64,000 nucleotides of DNA from Mycobacterium seoulense (lineage in GTDB: Bacteria > Actinomycetota > Actinomycetes > Mycobacteriales > Mycobacteriaceae), in the NCBI RefSeq assembly GCF_010731595.1, contig NZ_AP022582.1:3596001-3660000 (forward strand), in the 5' to 3' direction. Every line of letters starts with the position of its first letter. Positions within the stretch are counted from its first letter, which is position 1. Position numbers and translations under genes: made by a program. The notes under the pieces are model-generated. The model worked only from the letters and a program-made list of their open reading frames with translations, made no database searches and was not told where the DNA came from. Below are positions 44,258 to 53,104 of the stretch, piece by piece.

Positions 44258-45318
44258 GGCGACTTCGGCCTGATGATCCAGCGCTCCTGGATTAATCCGC
44301 GCAGATAATCGGCAAGGCTGGCCGGCATCTTGCCCGGCTGGTAGAAGAAGTCGAACATCGTCGCCAGCAGCGGCGCGGGGATCACACCGTAGACGTTGAC
44401 GTTGAATCCCGGTCCGGACCCGACGACCTCGCCCAGCTCGGTGGCATAGGTGGGCAGCCGTTTGAGGGCCTCGGTGATGTAGTCGCGGCGCTCGTTGAGA
44501 TTGCTCAGCACGTCGTTGAGCTTGCTCAGTGCGGGACCGAACTCCTTGCGGTTGTCGGCGACGAAGCCGGAGATCTGTGCCGAGAGTCCCTGGATCCCCG
44601 AAATCAACCGCCCGAGGGCGGCGCGCCGCTCGTCGAGCGCGGCGAACAATTCGTTGCCGTCGTCGACAAGTTTGTTGACTTGGTCGGCGCGCTGGGACAG
44701 CACGCCGGTCACCGACTTCGCATGCGCCAGAAGGCTTTGCAGCGCCTCGTCACGGCGGTTGAGGGTGCGCGACAACGTCGTCACACCGTCGAGGGCACCG
44801 CGCAGTTCGGGGGTTGCGCCTTGCAGCGTGTCGGTCAGCACGTTCAACGCCTGCTCGAACTGCGGCTTGTTCAGGTTGTTGGCGCTTTGCCCCAGGTCCT
44901 CGAGCGCACCGGCGAGCGTGTACGGCGTGGTCGTCCGGCTCAGCGGGATGGTGGTTGCTCTGCCGCTGCCGGCCGGGCTCACCGCGATGGAGCGCTCACC
45001 GAGGATGGTGTCGGTGCGGATCGCCGCCAGCGACTGGTCACCGACGGCGACGTGCCGGTCCACGCTGAAACTGATCTTGGCGCTGTCCCCGGCCAGACCG
45101 ACCGATGTCACCTTCCCGACCTTCAAGCCCGAGACATACACCGCGTTACCGGGATTGATGCCGCCGGCGTCGGAGAAGTAGGCGTCGTAGATCTTGCCCT
45201 GCGGCCAGAACGGCAGGCCCGCGTAGCCGAATGCGATGAGCACGACGCACACCACCAGCACCACCCCGAAGATGCCGGTGCGCAGCGGATCGCGCTCACG
45301 CTTTGCGTTACTTGGCAA
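44254..45318 (-). CDS. mce4C: Mce4C subunit
   Basis: 354 residues from a TTG at 45318, chosen because AGGGGAGG sits 7 bases before it and the sequence after it (NAKRERDPLRTGIFGVVLVV) aligns with remembered M. tuberculosis Mce4C, of similar length. An ATG 57 bases upstream would extend far into mce4B. The anchor FGVVLVVCVVLIAFGYAG is followed by the MCE domain (INPGNAVYVSGLKVGKVTSVGLA). It overlaps the end of mce4B by 11 bases, which suggests translational coupling. Confidence 0.92.
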   Translation of the reverse strand: MPSNAKRERDPLRTGIFGVVLVVCVVLIAFGYAGLPFWPQGKIYDAYFSDAGGINPGNAVYVSGLKVGKVTSVGLAGDSAKISFSVDRHVAVGDQSLAAIRTDTILGERSIAVSPAGSGRATTIPLSRTTTPYTLAGALEDLGQSANNLNKPQFEQALNVLTDTLQGATPELRGALDGVTTLSRTLNRRDEALQSLLAHAKSVTGVLSQRADQVNKLVDDGNELFAALDERRAALGRLISGIQGLSAQISGFVADNRKEFGPALSKLNDVLSNLNERRDYITEALKRLPTYATELGEVVGSGPGFNVNVYGVIPAPLLATMFDFFYQPGKMPASLADYLRGLIQERWIIRPKSP

Positions 45319-46360
45319 AAGCGCACCTCCCCTTGCTGGGATCCACCTGGCCACCAAGGGGCAGCAGGATGTCACTGCCGGCCGGGCCGTTGATCTTGAT
45401 CGTCACCGAGCAGAAGTAGATGTTGAAGAACGATCCGTAGGCGCCCAGGGCGGCCAGCCGCAGGTAGTCCTCGCCCAGCTGCTCGACGTCGTTGTTGACT
45501 TCGGCCTTGCGGTTGTCCAATTCGGTCGCCAGCGGCCGGGTGTTCTCCAGGATGCCCTGCAGCGGTCGGCGCGAATTCTGCAACAGCTCGGTCAGATCCG
45601 TCGTCGTCGAGGCGAGCGGCGGAATGGCGCCCGCGATGTCGTCCTTGTTCTTGGCCAGCCCGCTGATCAATTGCTGCAACTGGTCGACGCTGGCCGAAAA
45701 CTGCGCGCTGCGCGCATCGACGGTCTTGAGCACCGTGTTCAGGTTGTTGATCACGTCACCGATGAGTTGGTCGCGCTGGCCCAGCGCCGAGGAGAACGCG
45801 CTGGTGTCGGCCAGCACGTTGGACAACGCGCCACCCTGCCCCTGCAGCAATTCGATAACCGCGCTGCTGATGGTGTTCACCTTGTCCGCGTCCAGACCCT
45901 TGAGCACCGGCCGCAGGCCGCCCAGCAGCGCGTCGAGATCCAGCGCGGGCTGGGTGTGCTGGGCGTTGATCGTCGCGCCCGGCGGCAGCTTTCGCAATTC
46001 TCCCGGTCCGGAGGTGACCTCCAGATACCGGTCGCCGACCAGGTTTTCGTAGCGGATCACCGCGCGCGTGGAGGAATAGAGCGTATAGCGCTTGTCGAGT
46101 CCGAACGTCACGTCGATGGTGTTGTCCGGGTTGAGCTTCACACCGGACACCGCACCGACGGGCACGCCGGCGATGCGCACCTTCTGGCCGGCCTTCAACC
46201 TCGAGACATCGGTAAACGTTGCGTGGTAAGTGTTTTCGGGGCCGAAGCGAAAGTCGCCGAAGACCACCACCAGTCCCGCCGACACGATCAGCATGGCCAC
46301 CGCGAAGATGCTGACCTTGATCATCATCGAGCGGTGCGTCGGCATGCTCCCGGCCGCCAT
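45308..46360 (-). CDS. mce4B: Mce4B subunit
   Basis: 350 residues. The anchor is MIKVSIFAVAMLIVSAGLVVVFG and the MCE domain VSRLKAGQKVRIAGVPVGAVSGVKLNPDN. The conserved helical stretch ALGQRDQLIGDVINNLNTVL and the C-terminal YGSFFNIYFCSVTIKING follow, the latter typical of MceB proteins. Its start is directly joined to the mce4A stop (one-base overlap), and its last codons overlap mce4C. Part of the Mce4 cholesterol import complex. Confidence 0.95.
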   Translation of the reverse strand: MAAGSMPTHRSMMIKVSIFAVAMLIVSAGLVVVFGDFRFGPENTYHATFTDVSRLKAGQKVRIAGVPVGAVSGVKLNPDNTIDVTFGLDKRYTLYSSTRAVIRYENLVGDRYLEVTSGPGELRKLPPGATINAQHTQPALDLDALLGGLRPVLKGLDADKVNTISSAVIELLQGQGGALSNVLADTSAFSSALGQRDQLIGDVINNLNTVLKTVDARSAQFSASVDQLQQLISGLAKNKDDIAGAIPPLASTTTDLTELLQNSRRPLQGILENTRPLATELDNRKAEVNNDVEQLGEDYLRLAALGAYGSFFNIYFCSVTIKINGPAGSDILLPLGGQVDPSKGRCAFAK

Positions 46361-47562
46361 CAGAAGTCATCCCGTTCTGCGAAGGCGCCGTGGAACAAGA
46401 ACTGCAGCGTCGAAGGCGCGTCGAACTGCAGTTCCGTGAACGGCTCGTAGGGGATGTTGGCGTTGTCGGTGACCAGGAACGGAGCACGGTAGAAAGATCC
46501 GCCGGTCTGCTTGGTCGGGATGTCGGGCAGGCCCCGGCAGTTCGGGCCTCCGGAGGCGTTGACGATCGGCAGGGACTCCGGATACGTGTACGACGGCGCG
46601 CCCAGCACGAAGCTCGAGGACGTGAACAGGCCCGCCTTGCGGACACCGAGCAACGGGGCGAACTCCTTGATACCGCGCTCGATCCCGGCGAACAGGCAGC
46701 CCAGTTCCGGTGAATAGTCGGCGGCCACCTTCAGCGGGGCCCGCAGCCTGTTGATGGCGTCGATGAAGTTCTGTTCGGCCGGCTCCAACGTCTCGTAGGC
46801 GTTGTTGGCCAGGCCGATCGTCGCCAGCAGCGTGTCGTTGAGGTTGTTCTGCTGGTCGACGACCGTCTTGTTGATCGTTGGCAGGTTGTCGAAGACCGTG
46901 TTCAGGTCCGGGGCGGCGTCGGCGTAGACGTTGGTGACCACCGCCGCCTTGCGAAAGTCCTCCTGCAGCGCAGGCAGTTTCGGGTTGGTCTGGCGCGTCA
47001 GGGTGTTCAGGCCCGACAAGATGCTGCCGAAGTCGTCGCCGTGACCGCGCAGACCTTCGGACAGCGCGCTCAGCGTGCCGTTCAGCTCGACCGGGTCGAT
47101 CTTGTGCAGCAGGTCGATCAGCGACTGGAACAAGGTGTTGACTTCCAGCTGCACCGCCGACGCCGCGACGTGCGCGTCGGGGTGCAGCGAGGTCGGCGAA
47201 GGGTTCTGCGGCGGAAGAAATTCCACCGCCTTGGCGCCGAAGATGGTGTTCCCGGCGATATGCACCACCGCGTTGGACGGGATGAAACGCATGTCGTTGC
47301 TGTTGATGCGTAGCGTCAGCTGAGCCTGGTCACCGGAGTAGTCGATGGCCTCGACCTTGCCGATCTGGATGCCGCGGTATTTGACCTTGGCGCCCTTCTC
47401 CATCACGAGCCCGGCCCGAGGGGCCGAAACGGTGACCTTGTCGACCGAGGCGAATGCCGCTGTGTAGGAAAGGTAGGTCACGACCGCGAACGCCACCAGT
47501 AGGCCGGCCAGCACCGCGGCTGCCAGCCGGACGGAGGTACGTCGCGTTTCTGTTTCTGCCAT
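46360..47562 (-). CDS. mce4A: Mce4A subunit
   Basis: 400 residues. The N-terminal anchor is AAAVLAGLLVAFAVVTYLSYTAAFA and the MCE domain begins VTVSAPRAGLVMEKGAKVKYRGIQIGKVEAIDY. Later stretches LNTVFDNLPTINKTVVDQQNN and GCLFAGIERGIKEFAPL match Mce4A. It is the A subunit that tips the channel. It is followed without a gap by mce4B and preceded by yrbE4B 18 bases upstream, all on one transcript from the yrbE4A promoter region. Confidence 0.96.
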   Translation of the reverse strand: MAETETRRTSVRLAAAVLAGLLVAFAVVTYLSYTAAFASVDKVTVSAPRAGLVMEKGAKVKYRGIQIGKVEAIDYSGDQAQLTLRINSNDMRFIPSNAVVHIAGNTIFGAKAVEFLPPQNPSPTSLHPDAHVAASAVQLEVNTLFQSLIDLLHKIDPVELNGTLSALSEGLRGHGDDFGSILSGLNTLTRQTNPKLPALQEDFRKAAVVTNVYADAAPDLNTVFDNLPTINKTVVDQQNNLNDTLLATIGLANNAYETLEPAEQNFIDAINRLRAPLKVAADYSPELGCLFAGIERGIKEFAPLLGVRKAGLFTSSSFVLGAPSYTYPESLPIVNASGGPNCRGLPDIPTKQTGGSFYRAPFLVTDNANIPYEPFTELQFDAPSTLQFLFHGAFAERDDF

Positions 47563-47580
47563 GTCTCTTGAGCGGTCCTC

Positions 47581-48423
47581 TTACCCGGAGAGGTTGAAGT
47601 TACCGGACGCGCCGTAGACAGCGAGTGAGATGAACAGGGTGATGACGACGACGACGATCAGCGAGGTCCGCACGGCCTGACCGACCGCGATCCCGACGCC
47701 GACCGGCCCGCCGCTGGCGTTGTAGCCGTAATAGGTATGGACGAGCATCACCGCGATGGACATGACGATCGCCTGCAGGAACGACCACAGCAGGTCCGAC
47801 GGGATGAGGAAGGTATTGAAGTAGTGGTCGTAGAGGCCTTTGGACTGCCCGTTGATGTACACCGTGGTGAACCGGGCGGCGAAGAACGCGGCCAGCACCG
47901 ACAGCGAATACAGCGGGATGATCGCGATGAGGCCGGCGATCAGCCGGGTGGACACCAGATAGGACACCGATTCCACCGCCATGCATTCGACCGCGTCGAT
48001 CTCCTCGGACACCCGCATGGCGCCCAATTGCGCGGTGGCGCCGGCGCCGATCGTGGCCGCCAGCGCGATGCCGGCGATCACCGGCGCGACCACCCGGACG
48101 TTCAGGAACGCCGACAAGAAACCGGTCAGCGCCTCGATGCCGATGTTTCCCAACGAGGAGTACCCCTGCACGGCGATGACCCCGCCGGACGCCAACGTCA
48201 GGAAGGCCGCGACGCCGACCGTGCCGCCGATCATGACCAGCGCCCCGGCGCCCATCGTCATCTCGGCGATCAGCCGAACCGTCTCTTTGCGGTACTTGGT
48301 GATCGCGTGGGGCACGTGACGCACTGTTTGGCCGTAGAACAAGGCCTGCTCACCGAAGTCGTCGACCGGCTCCTGGAACCGTAGGGCGAGGTTGCGCAGC
48401 CGGTAGGTGACGTCGTAGCTCAT
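47581..48423 (-). CDS. yrbE4B: YrbE4B permease of the Mce4 transporter
   Basis: 280 residues from the ATG at 48423 (MSYDVTYRLRN); an upstream ATG 30 bases earlier is unlikely because it overlaps the yrbE4A stop. The MlaE-type permease core is clear: IGGTVGVAAFLTLASGGVIAVQGY, ATIGAGATAQLGAMRVSEEIDAVECMAVESVSYLVSTR (EQ-loop-like signature) and LIPSDLLWSFLQAIVMSIAVMLV. Together with YrbE4A and an ATPase encoded elsewhere (MceG) it powers cholesterol import. It starts 7 bases after yrbE4A. Confidence 0.96.
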   Translation of the reverse strand: MSYDVTYRLRNLALRFQEPVDDFGEQALFYGQTVRHVPHAITKYRKETVRLIAEMTMGAGALVMIGGTVGVAAFLTLASGGVIAVQGYSSLGNIGIEALTGFLSAFLNVRVVAPVIAGIALAATIGAGATAQLGAMRVSEEIDAVECMAVESVSYLVSTRLIAGLIAIIPLYSLSVLAAFFAARFTTVYINGQSKGLYDHYFNTFLIPSDLLWSFLQAIVMSIAVMLVHTYYGYNASGGPVGVGIAVGQAVRTSLIVVVVITLFISLAVYGASGNFNLSG

Positions 48424-48430
48424 CGAGTAC

Positions 48431-49195
48431 TCACTTCGCCGAGATCCGCACACCGATGGCCGTCATCACCACGTTGATGACGAACAGACAGATGAACGCG
48501 TAGACGACGGTTTCGTTGACCGCGTTGCCGACGCCCTTGGGGCCGCCCTTGACGGTCAGCCCGCGGTAGCAACCGACCAGCCCGGCCATGACCCCGAACA
48601 GCAGCGCCTTGACCTCGGCGAGCACCAGTTCCCGCAGACCGGTCAGGACGGTCAACCCGTTGATGAACGCCCCGGGGTTGACGCCCTGCAGGAAAACGGA
48701 GAACACGTAGCCACCGGACAAACCGATGGCGCACACCAGGCCGTTCAGCAAGAGCGCGACGACGGTGGAGGCCAGCACGCGGGGAACCACCAGCCGGTGG
48801 ATCGGGTCGATGCCGAGCACCCGCATCGCGTCGATCTCCTCGCGGATGGTGCGCGCACCCAGGTCGGCGCAGATCGCCGTGGCTCCCGCACCGGCCACGA
48901 CGAGCACGGTCACCACCGGACCCAACTGGGTGATGGTGCCGAACGCCGTTCCGGCGCCGGACAAGTCGGCGGCGCCGATTTCGCGCAGCAGGATATTGAG
49001 GGTGAACGCCACCAGGACGGTGAACGGGATCGACACCAGCAGGGTCGGGACCAGCGACACGCGCGCGATCATCCAGGTCTGTTCCAGGAACTCGCTCAAC
49101 TGGAACGGCCGGCGAAAAGTCTCGCGGCCGGTGTCGATCATCATTTCGAAGAACCCGCCGACGGCACGGGCGGGAACCGCAAGTTGTTGCATCAA
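48431..49195 (-). CDS. yrbE4A: YrbE4A permease of the Mce4 transporter
   Basis: 254 residues, equal in length to M. tuberculosis YrbE4A and very similar to it. The MlaE core motif reads VVTVLVVAGAGATAICADLGARTIREEIDAMRVLGIDPIHRLVVPRVLAST. It is the first gene of the mce4 operon. Upstream (49196-49431) two imperfect KstR-type palindromes are found at 49295 and 49382, so the operon probably has its own sterol-responsive promoter separate from hsd4A. The inner-membrane location is clear from several hydrophobic helices. Confidence 0.97.
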   Translation of the reverse strand: MMQQLAVPARAVGGFFEMMIDTGRETFRRPFQLSEFLEQTWMIARVSLVPTLLVSIPFTVLVAFTLNILLREIGAADLSGAGTAFGTITQLGPVVTVLVVAGAGATAICADLGARTIREEIDAMRVLGIDPIHRLVVPRVLASTVVALLLNGLVCAIGLSGGYVFSVFLQGVNPGAFINGLTVLTGLRELVLAEVKALLFGVMAGLVGCYRGLTVKGGPKGVGNAVNETVVYAFICLFVINVVMTAIGVRISAK

Positions 49196-49294
49196 CTCGA
49201 CTACCCCCCTCGGCTGCTCGCGGCGAAGGCTATGCGTCGCCTTTGCGCTTTCTTCCGTCGCATGCGGCTCGGTGTGAGCCGGATCATATTAACT

Positions 49295-49308
49295 CAGAAC
49301 AAGTTAAC
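49295..49308. promoter_or_regulatory. Imperfect KstR-type box upstream of yrbE4A
   Basis: CAGAACAAGTTAAC keeps the core AACNNGTT but has C instead of T and A at the outer positions. It lies about 100 bases before the yrbE4A start in the 236-base space that separates it from hsd4A. Confidence 0.45.
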
Positions 49309-49381
49309 GGTGTCAATGAAGAGCATTTCTTTGTCCAAAACGTTAATTTGCCAGGTCAGACGGCGTTACTGCATTCCAAAC

Positions 49382-49395
49382 TGACACACGTTCTA
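49382..49395. promoter_or_regulatory. Second imperfect KstR-type box upstream of yrbE4A
   Basis: TGACACACGTTCTA fits TNNAACNNGTTNNA at all fixed positions but one (CAC for AAC). It lies 87 bases from the other candidate. It is close to the hsd4A stop, so it could serve a yrbE4A promoter in the intergenic space. Confidence 0.45.
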
Positions 49396-49431
49396 CCTGC
49401 TGATTCCCCCCCACAAAGTAACCTCAGACGG

Positions 49432-50346
49432 TTATTGCTCCATCAGTCCGACCGCGGAAAAGTTCCGCTCCGGATCCCGCCCAGCAAAGTACTCGCGCAG
49501 CGTTGCGCCCAGTTGTGCGGGGTCCCAGGCCGGCCCCTCGGCGCTGAATTGGTGCTCCGCGGTCGGCGCCGCAACCAGTGTCACCCGCGGCCCGTAAACA
49601 ATAAAGACCTGACCGTTGACTTCTGCGGCGGCCGGCGATGACAAGAACTTGACCAGGCTGACGACGTGCTCGGGCGACAGCGGGTCGACCCCGCCCGGCT
49701 CCACTTCCGGTGCGGCACCGAAGACGTCGGCCGTCATGGCGGTGCGGGCGCGCGGACAGATCGCGTTGGCGCACACGCCGTAGCGGCCCAGCGCCCGGGC
49801 GGCGGTCAGGGTGAGCGAGATGATGCCGGCCTTGGCGGCGCCATAGTTGGCCTGACCGACCGGGCCGACCAGCCCCGCCTCCGACGCGGTGTTGACCAGG
49901 CGGCCGAAGACGGTTCCCCCCGCTTCCTTGGCCTTCGAGCGCCAGTAGGTGGCCGCGTTGCGGGTCAGCAGGAAGTGGCCACGCAGATGCACGGCGATGA
50001 CCAGATCCCATTCCTCGTCGGACATGTTGAACAGCATCCGGTCGCGGGTGATCCCCGCGTTGTTGACCACCACGTCCAGCCCACCCAGGCTGTCGGCCTG
50101 GGCGACCAGCTCGTCGGCGGTCGCGCGTTCGCTGATGTCGCCGGCGACCGCGACGGCCTTCGAACCCGCCGAGTTGATCTCGTCGATGACGTCGGAGGCA
50201 TCCAGCGCGGCCGCGATGTCGTTGACCACCACGGTGGCGCCGAGCCGGGCCAGGCCGAGAGCCTCGGCGCGCCCCAGTCCCGCGGCGGCACCGGTCACCA
50301 CCGCGACCCTCCCGGACAGATCGGTCGCGTTCGTACTGCTAGTCAA
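49432..50346 (-). CDS. hsd4A: Hsd4A short-chain dehydrogenase of sterol side-chain beta-oxidation
   Basis: 304 residues. The NAD-binding TGAAAGLGRAEALGLARLGATVVVND, NNAGITRDRMLFNM, catalytic serine in NTASEAGL and Tyr-x-x-x-Lys in YGAAK are all present. It belongs to the multifunctional-enzyme type 2 SDR class (like Hsd17B4), which oxidises the 3-hydroxyacyl-CoA in beta-oxidation. In mycobacteria Hsd4A works on the C22 hydroxy side chain of sterol-CoA. It precedes mce4 genes and follows fdxD by 43 bases in the same direction. Equivalent to Rv3502c. Confidence 0.95.
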   Translation of the reverse strand: MTSSTNATDLSGRVAVVTGAAAGLGRAEALGLARLGATVVVNDIAAALDASDVIDEINSAGSKAVAVAGDISERATADELVAQADSLGGLDVVVNNAGITRDRMLFNMSDEEWDLVIAVHLRGHFLLTRNAATYWRSKAKEAGGTVFGRLVNTASEAGLVGPVGQANYGAAKAGIISLTLTAARALGRYGVCANAICPRARTAMTADVFGAAPEVEPGGVDPLSPEHVVSLVKFLSSPAAAEVNGQVFIVYGPRVTLVAAPTAEHQFSAEGPAWDPAQLGATLREYFAGRDPERNFSAVGLMEQ

Positions 50347-50389
50347 TTTATGAATACCTCTAGTTTCTGGTGGCGCACTCGGGCTCGGG

Positions 50390-50581
50390 TTACTCGCCCC
50401 GCAACAGCGCGGCGCGCGGGCATTCGGCGATCGCCCGCTCGGCCAGCTGCTCCTGGTCGGGTGGAATCGGGTCGAGCTTCACGACCGCGTAATCCTCGTC
50501 GTCCAGATCGAAGATATCCGGCGCGATTCCCATGCACACGGCGTTGCCTTCACACCGGTCACGGTCGACGATCACCCGCAC
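50390..50581 (-). CDS. fdxD: [3Fe-4S] ferredoxin FdxD
   Basis: 63 residues from GTG 50581 (AAGGAGGG before it). Three cysteines C10, C16 and C54 (DRCEGNAVC and ECPRAAL) give the CxxxxxC...C pattern of 3Fe-4S ferredoxins. It is a candidate electron donor for CYP142 or other P450s of sterol metabolism. The GTG start fits the remembered length of Rv3503c; a longer in-frame ATG at 50626 is less likely. It is divergent from fadE26, with a KstR-type box at 50690 between them. It probably leads the transcript of hsd4A. Confidence 0.94.
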   Translation of the reverse strand: MRVIVDRDRCEGNAVCMGIAPDIFDLDDEDYAVVKLDPIPPDQEQLAERAIAECPRAALLRGE

Positions 50582-50689
50582 AGCACCCTCCTTGCACCTG
50601 GCCTTCAACCTGAGGACACGCCCCATCAGTATGTAGGTCCACCATAGGGCCCCGATACCGCTGGGGAAACGGTCGCTGGAATCTCAGAC

Positions 50690-50703
50690 TAGAACGTGTT
50701 ACA
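50690..50703. promoter_or_regulatory. KstR box between fdxD and fadE26
   Basis: TAGAACGTGTTACA is a full match to the KstR consensus TNNAACNNGTTNNA. It sits in the 202-base divergent region, 108 bases before the fdxD start and 80 before fadE26, placing both transcripts under one sterol-responsive repressor. Confidence 0.9.
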
Positions 50704-50783
50704 ACCGGGAAGACGAATGGGTAGTTGTCGGCCGAGTAACGTCGGCTAATCGAGGCGTGTCACGTTAACAAAGGACGGCTGGA

Positions 50784-51962
50784 ATGCGCATCAGTTATAC
50801 CCCTGAACAAGAGGAGCTGCGTCGCGAACTGCGGTCGTACTTCACCACGCTTATGACGCCGGAGCGCCGCGAGGCGCTGAGCTCCGTCCAGGGCGAGTAC
50901 GGGACGGGCAACGTCTATCGCGAGACCGTCGCGCAGATGGGCAAGGACGGGTGGCTGACCCTGAACTGGCCCAAGGAGTACGGCGGGCAGGACCGCTCCC
51001 CGATGGACTCCCTGATCTTCACCGACGAGGCGGCCATCGCCGGCGCCCCGGTGCCGTTCCTGACGATCAACAGCGTGGCGCCGACGATCATGGCGTTCGG
51101 CACCGACGAGCAGAAGAAATTCTTCCTGCCCAAGATCGCCGCCGGTGAGCTGCACTTCTCCATCGGCTACTCGGAGCCGGGCGCCGGCACCGACCTGGCC
51201 AACCTGCGCACCACCGCGGTGCGCGACGGTGACGACTACGTCATCAACGGCCAGAAGATGTGGACCAGCCTGATCGCCTACGCCGACTGGGTCTGGCTCG
51301 CGGTCCGCACCAACCCCGAAGCGAAGAAGCACCGCGGCATCTCGATGCTGGTCGTGCCGACGACCGCCGAGGGTTTCTCCTGGACACCCGTGCACACCAT
51401 GGCCGGGCCGGACACCAGCGCTACCTACTACTCCGACGTGCGGGTGCCGGTGACCAACCTGATCGGCGAGGAAAACGGCGGCTGGAAGCTGGTGACCAAC
51501 CAGCTCAACCACGAGCGCGTGGCCCTGGTGTCGCCGGCGCCCATCTTCATGGCGCTGCGCGAGGTCCGCGAATGGGCGCAGAACACCAAGGATTCCAGTG
51601 GCGCCCGCCTGATCGACTCGGAGTGGGTGCAGATCAACCTGGCCCGCGTGCACGCCAAGGCCGAGGTGCTCAAGCTCATCAACTGGGAGCTGGCGTCGTC
51701 GGCCAACGACTCGCTGGGGCCGGCTGACGCGTCGGCGGCCAAGGTGTACGGCACCGAGCTGGCCACCGAGGCCTACCGGCTGCTGATGGAGGTGCTGGGG
51801 ACCGCGGCGACCGTGCGCCAGGATTCGCCGGGCGCTCTGCTGCGCGGCCGGGTCGAGCGGATGCACCGCGCCTGCCTGATCCTGACCTTCGGCGGCGGCA
51901 CCAACGAAGTGCAGCGCGACATCATCGGGATGGTCGCGCTGGGACTGCCCCGGAACCGCTGA
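50784..51962 (+). CDS. fadE26: Acyl-CoA dehydrogenase subunit FadE26 (ChsE4)
   Basis: 392 residues. Acyl-CoA dehydrogenase motifs: IGYSEPGAGTDLANLRTTAVRDGDDYVINGQKMW, the FAD segment and the C-terminal FGGGTNEVQRDIIGMVALGLPR. In M. tuberculosis FadE26 and FadE27 form an alpha2-beta2 enzyme (ChsE4-ChsE5) that oxidises the 26-carbon steroid side-chain CoA. The ATG at 50784 has a AAAGGACGG ribosome site. It starts the operon fadE26-fadE27-fadD17, controlled by the KstR box 80 bases upstream. Confidence 0.96.
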   Translation: MRISYTPEQEELRRELRSYFTTLMTPERREALSSVQGEYGTGNVYRETVAQMGKDGWLTLNWPKEYGGQDRSPMDSLIFTDEAAIAGAPVPFLTINSVAPTIMAFGTDEQKKFFLPKIAAGELHFSIGYSEPGAGTDLANLRTTAVRDGDDYVINGQKMWTSLIAYADWVWLAVRTNPEAKKHRGISMLVVPTTAEGFSWTPVHTMAGPDTSATYYSDVRVPVTNLIGEENGGWKLVTNQLNHERVALVSPAPIFMALREVREWAQNTKDSSGARLIDSEWVQINLARVHAKAEVLKLINWELASSANDSLGPADASAAKVYGTELATEAYRLLMEVLGTAATVRQDSPGALLRGRVERMHRACLILTFGGGTNEVQRDIIGMVALGLPRNR

Positions 51963-51998
51963 GTACCGCTGACCCCCTCTCTTTAAGGACGAACATCG

Positions 51999-53096
51999 AT
52001 GGATTTTTCGACAACAGAAGCGGCGAACGATCTCGGTGGCCTGGTCGACACGATCGTGAACTCGGTGTGCACGCCGGAGCACCAGCGTGAACTCGACAAG
52101 CTCGACCAGAGGTTCGACCGCGAGCTCTGGAGCAAGCTCATCGACGCCGGCATCCTGACCAGCGCCGCGGCCACCTCGGTCGGCGGCGACGGATTCGGGG
52201 TGCTCGAGCAGGTCGCGATCCTGGTGGCGTTGGGTCATCAGCTGGCGGCCGTTCCGTATCTGGACTCGGTGATGCTGGGTGCCGGCGCGCTGGCCCGCTT
52301 CGGCACCGAAGAGCTGCAACAGGATTGGGGCACCCCGGCGGTCAGCGGCGAGAAGGTCCTCGCCGTCGCGCTCCTCGGCGAGATGGGTGAGGGACCGGTG
52401 CAGGCCACCCGCGCCGGTGACGGCTACCGCCTCACCGGCACTCGCACCCAGGTCGGTTTCGGGCCGGTGGCCGACGCGTTCCTCGTTCCGGCCGAGACCG
52501 ATTCCGGCACAGCTGTTTTCCTTGTCGCCGCCGATGATCCCGGGGTTTCGGTGACCGCGATGGAGACCACCGGCCTGGGCAGCGTCGGGCACCTGGCGCT
52601 GGACGGTACCGGAGTGGACGGAGCGCGGATGGTCGGCGGCGCCGAGGTCGTCGTCTGGCTCGACACGCTCGCGGCTCTGGGCCGCAGCGCCTTCCAGCTC
52701 GGAGTGCTGGAACGCGGGTTGCAGCTCACCGCCGAGTACGCCCGCGAGCGCGAGCAGTTCGATCGCCCGATCGGCAGCTTCCAGGCGGTGTCACAGCGGC
52801 TGGCCGATGGCTACATCGACGTCAAAGGCTTGCGGCTCACGCTCACTCAGGCGGCGTGGAAGGTCTCCGAGGATGTCCCGGCCGACATCGACGTGGCCAG
52901 CGCCGCGTTCTGGGCCGCCGACGCGGGGCACCGGGTGGCGCACACCATCGTGCACGTGCACGGCGGCGTCGGGGTGGACACCGATCACCCGGTGCACCGC
53001 TACTTCCTGGCCGCCAAGGAGGCCGAGTTCGCGTTGGGCGGTGCCACCGGTCAGCTGCGCCGGATCGGTCGCGAGCTGGCCGAAACCCCTGCCTAG
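51999..53096 (+). CDS. fadE27: Acyl-CoA dehydrogenase subunit FadE27 (ChsE5)
   Basis: 365 residues. It is a shorter ACAD-like subunit: SAAATSVGGDGFGVLEQVAILVALGHQLAAVPYL, then EYAREREQFDRPIGSFQAVSQRLAD (the canonical ACAD signature) and the C-terminal VHGGVGVDTDHPVHRYFLAAKEAEFALGG. It pairs with FadE26 in a heterotetramer; single subunits are inactive in the M. tuberculosis enzyme. It follows fadE26 by 36 bases. The role is oxidation of the sterol side-chain CoA thioester, with electrons going to the ETF. Confidence 0.95.
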   Translation: MDFSTTEAANDLGGLVDTIVNSVCTPEHQRELDKLDQRFDRELWSKLIDAGILTSAAATSVGGDGFGVLEQVAILVALGHQLAAVPYLDSVMLGAGALARFGTEELQQDWGTPAVSGEKVLAVALLGEMGEGPVQATRAGDGYRLTGTRTQVGFGPVADAFLVPAETDSGTAVFLVAADDPGVSVTAMETTGLGSVGHLALDGTGVDGARMVGGAEVVVWLDTLAALGRSAFQLGVLERGLQLTAEYAREREQFDRPIGSFQAVSQRLADGYIDVKGLRLTLTQAAWKVSEDVPADIDVASAAFWAADAGHRVAHTIVHVHGGVGVDTDHPVHRYFLAAKEAEFALGGATGQLRRIGRELAETPA

Positions 53097-53104
53097 GCGC
53101 GTCG

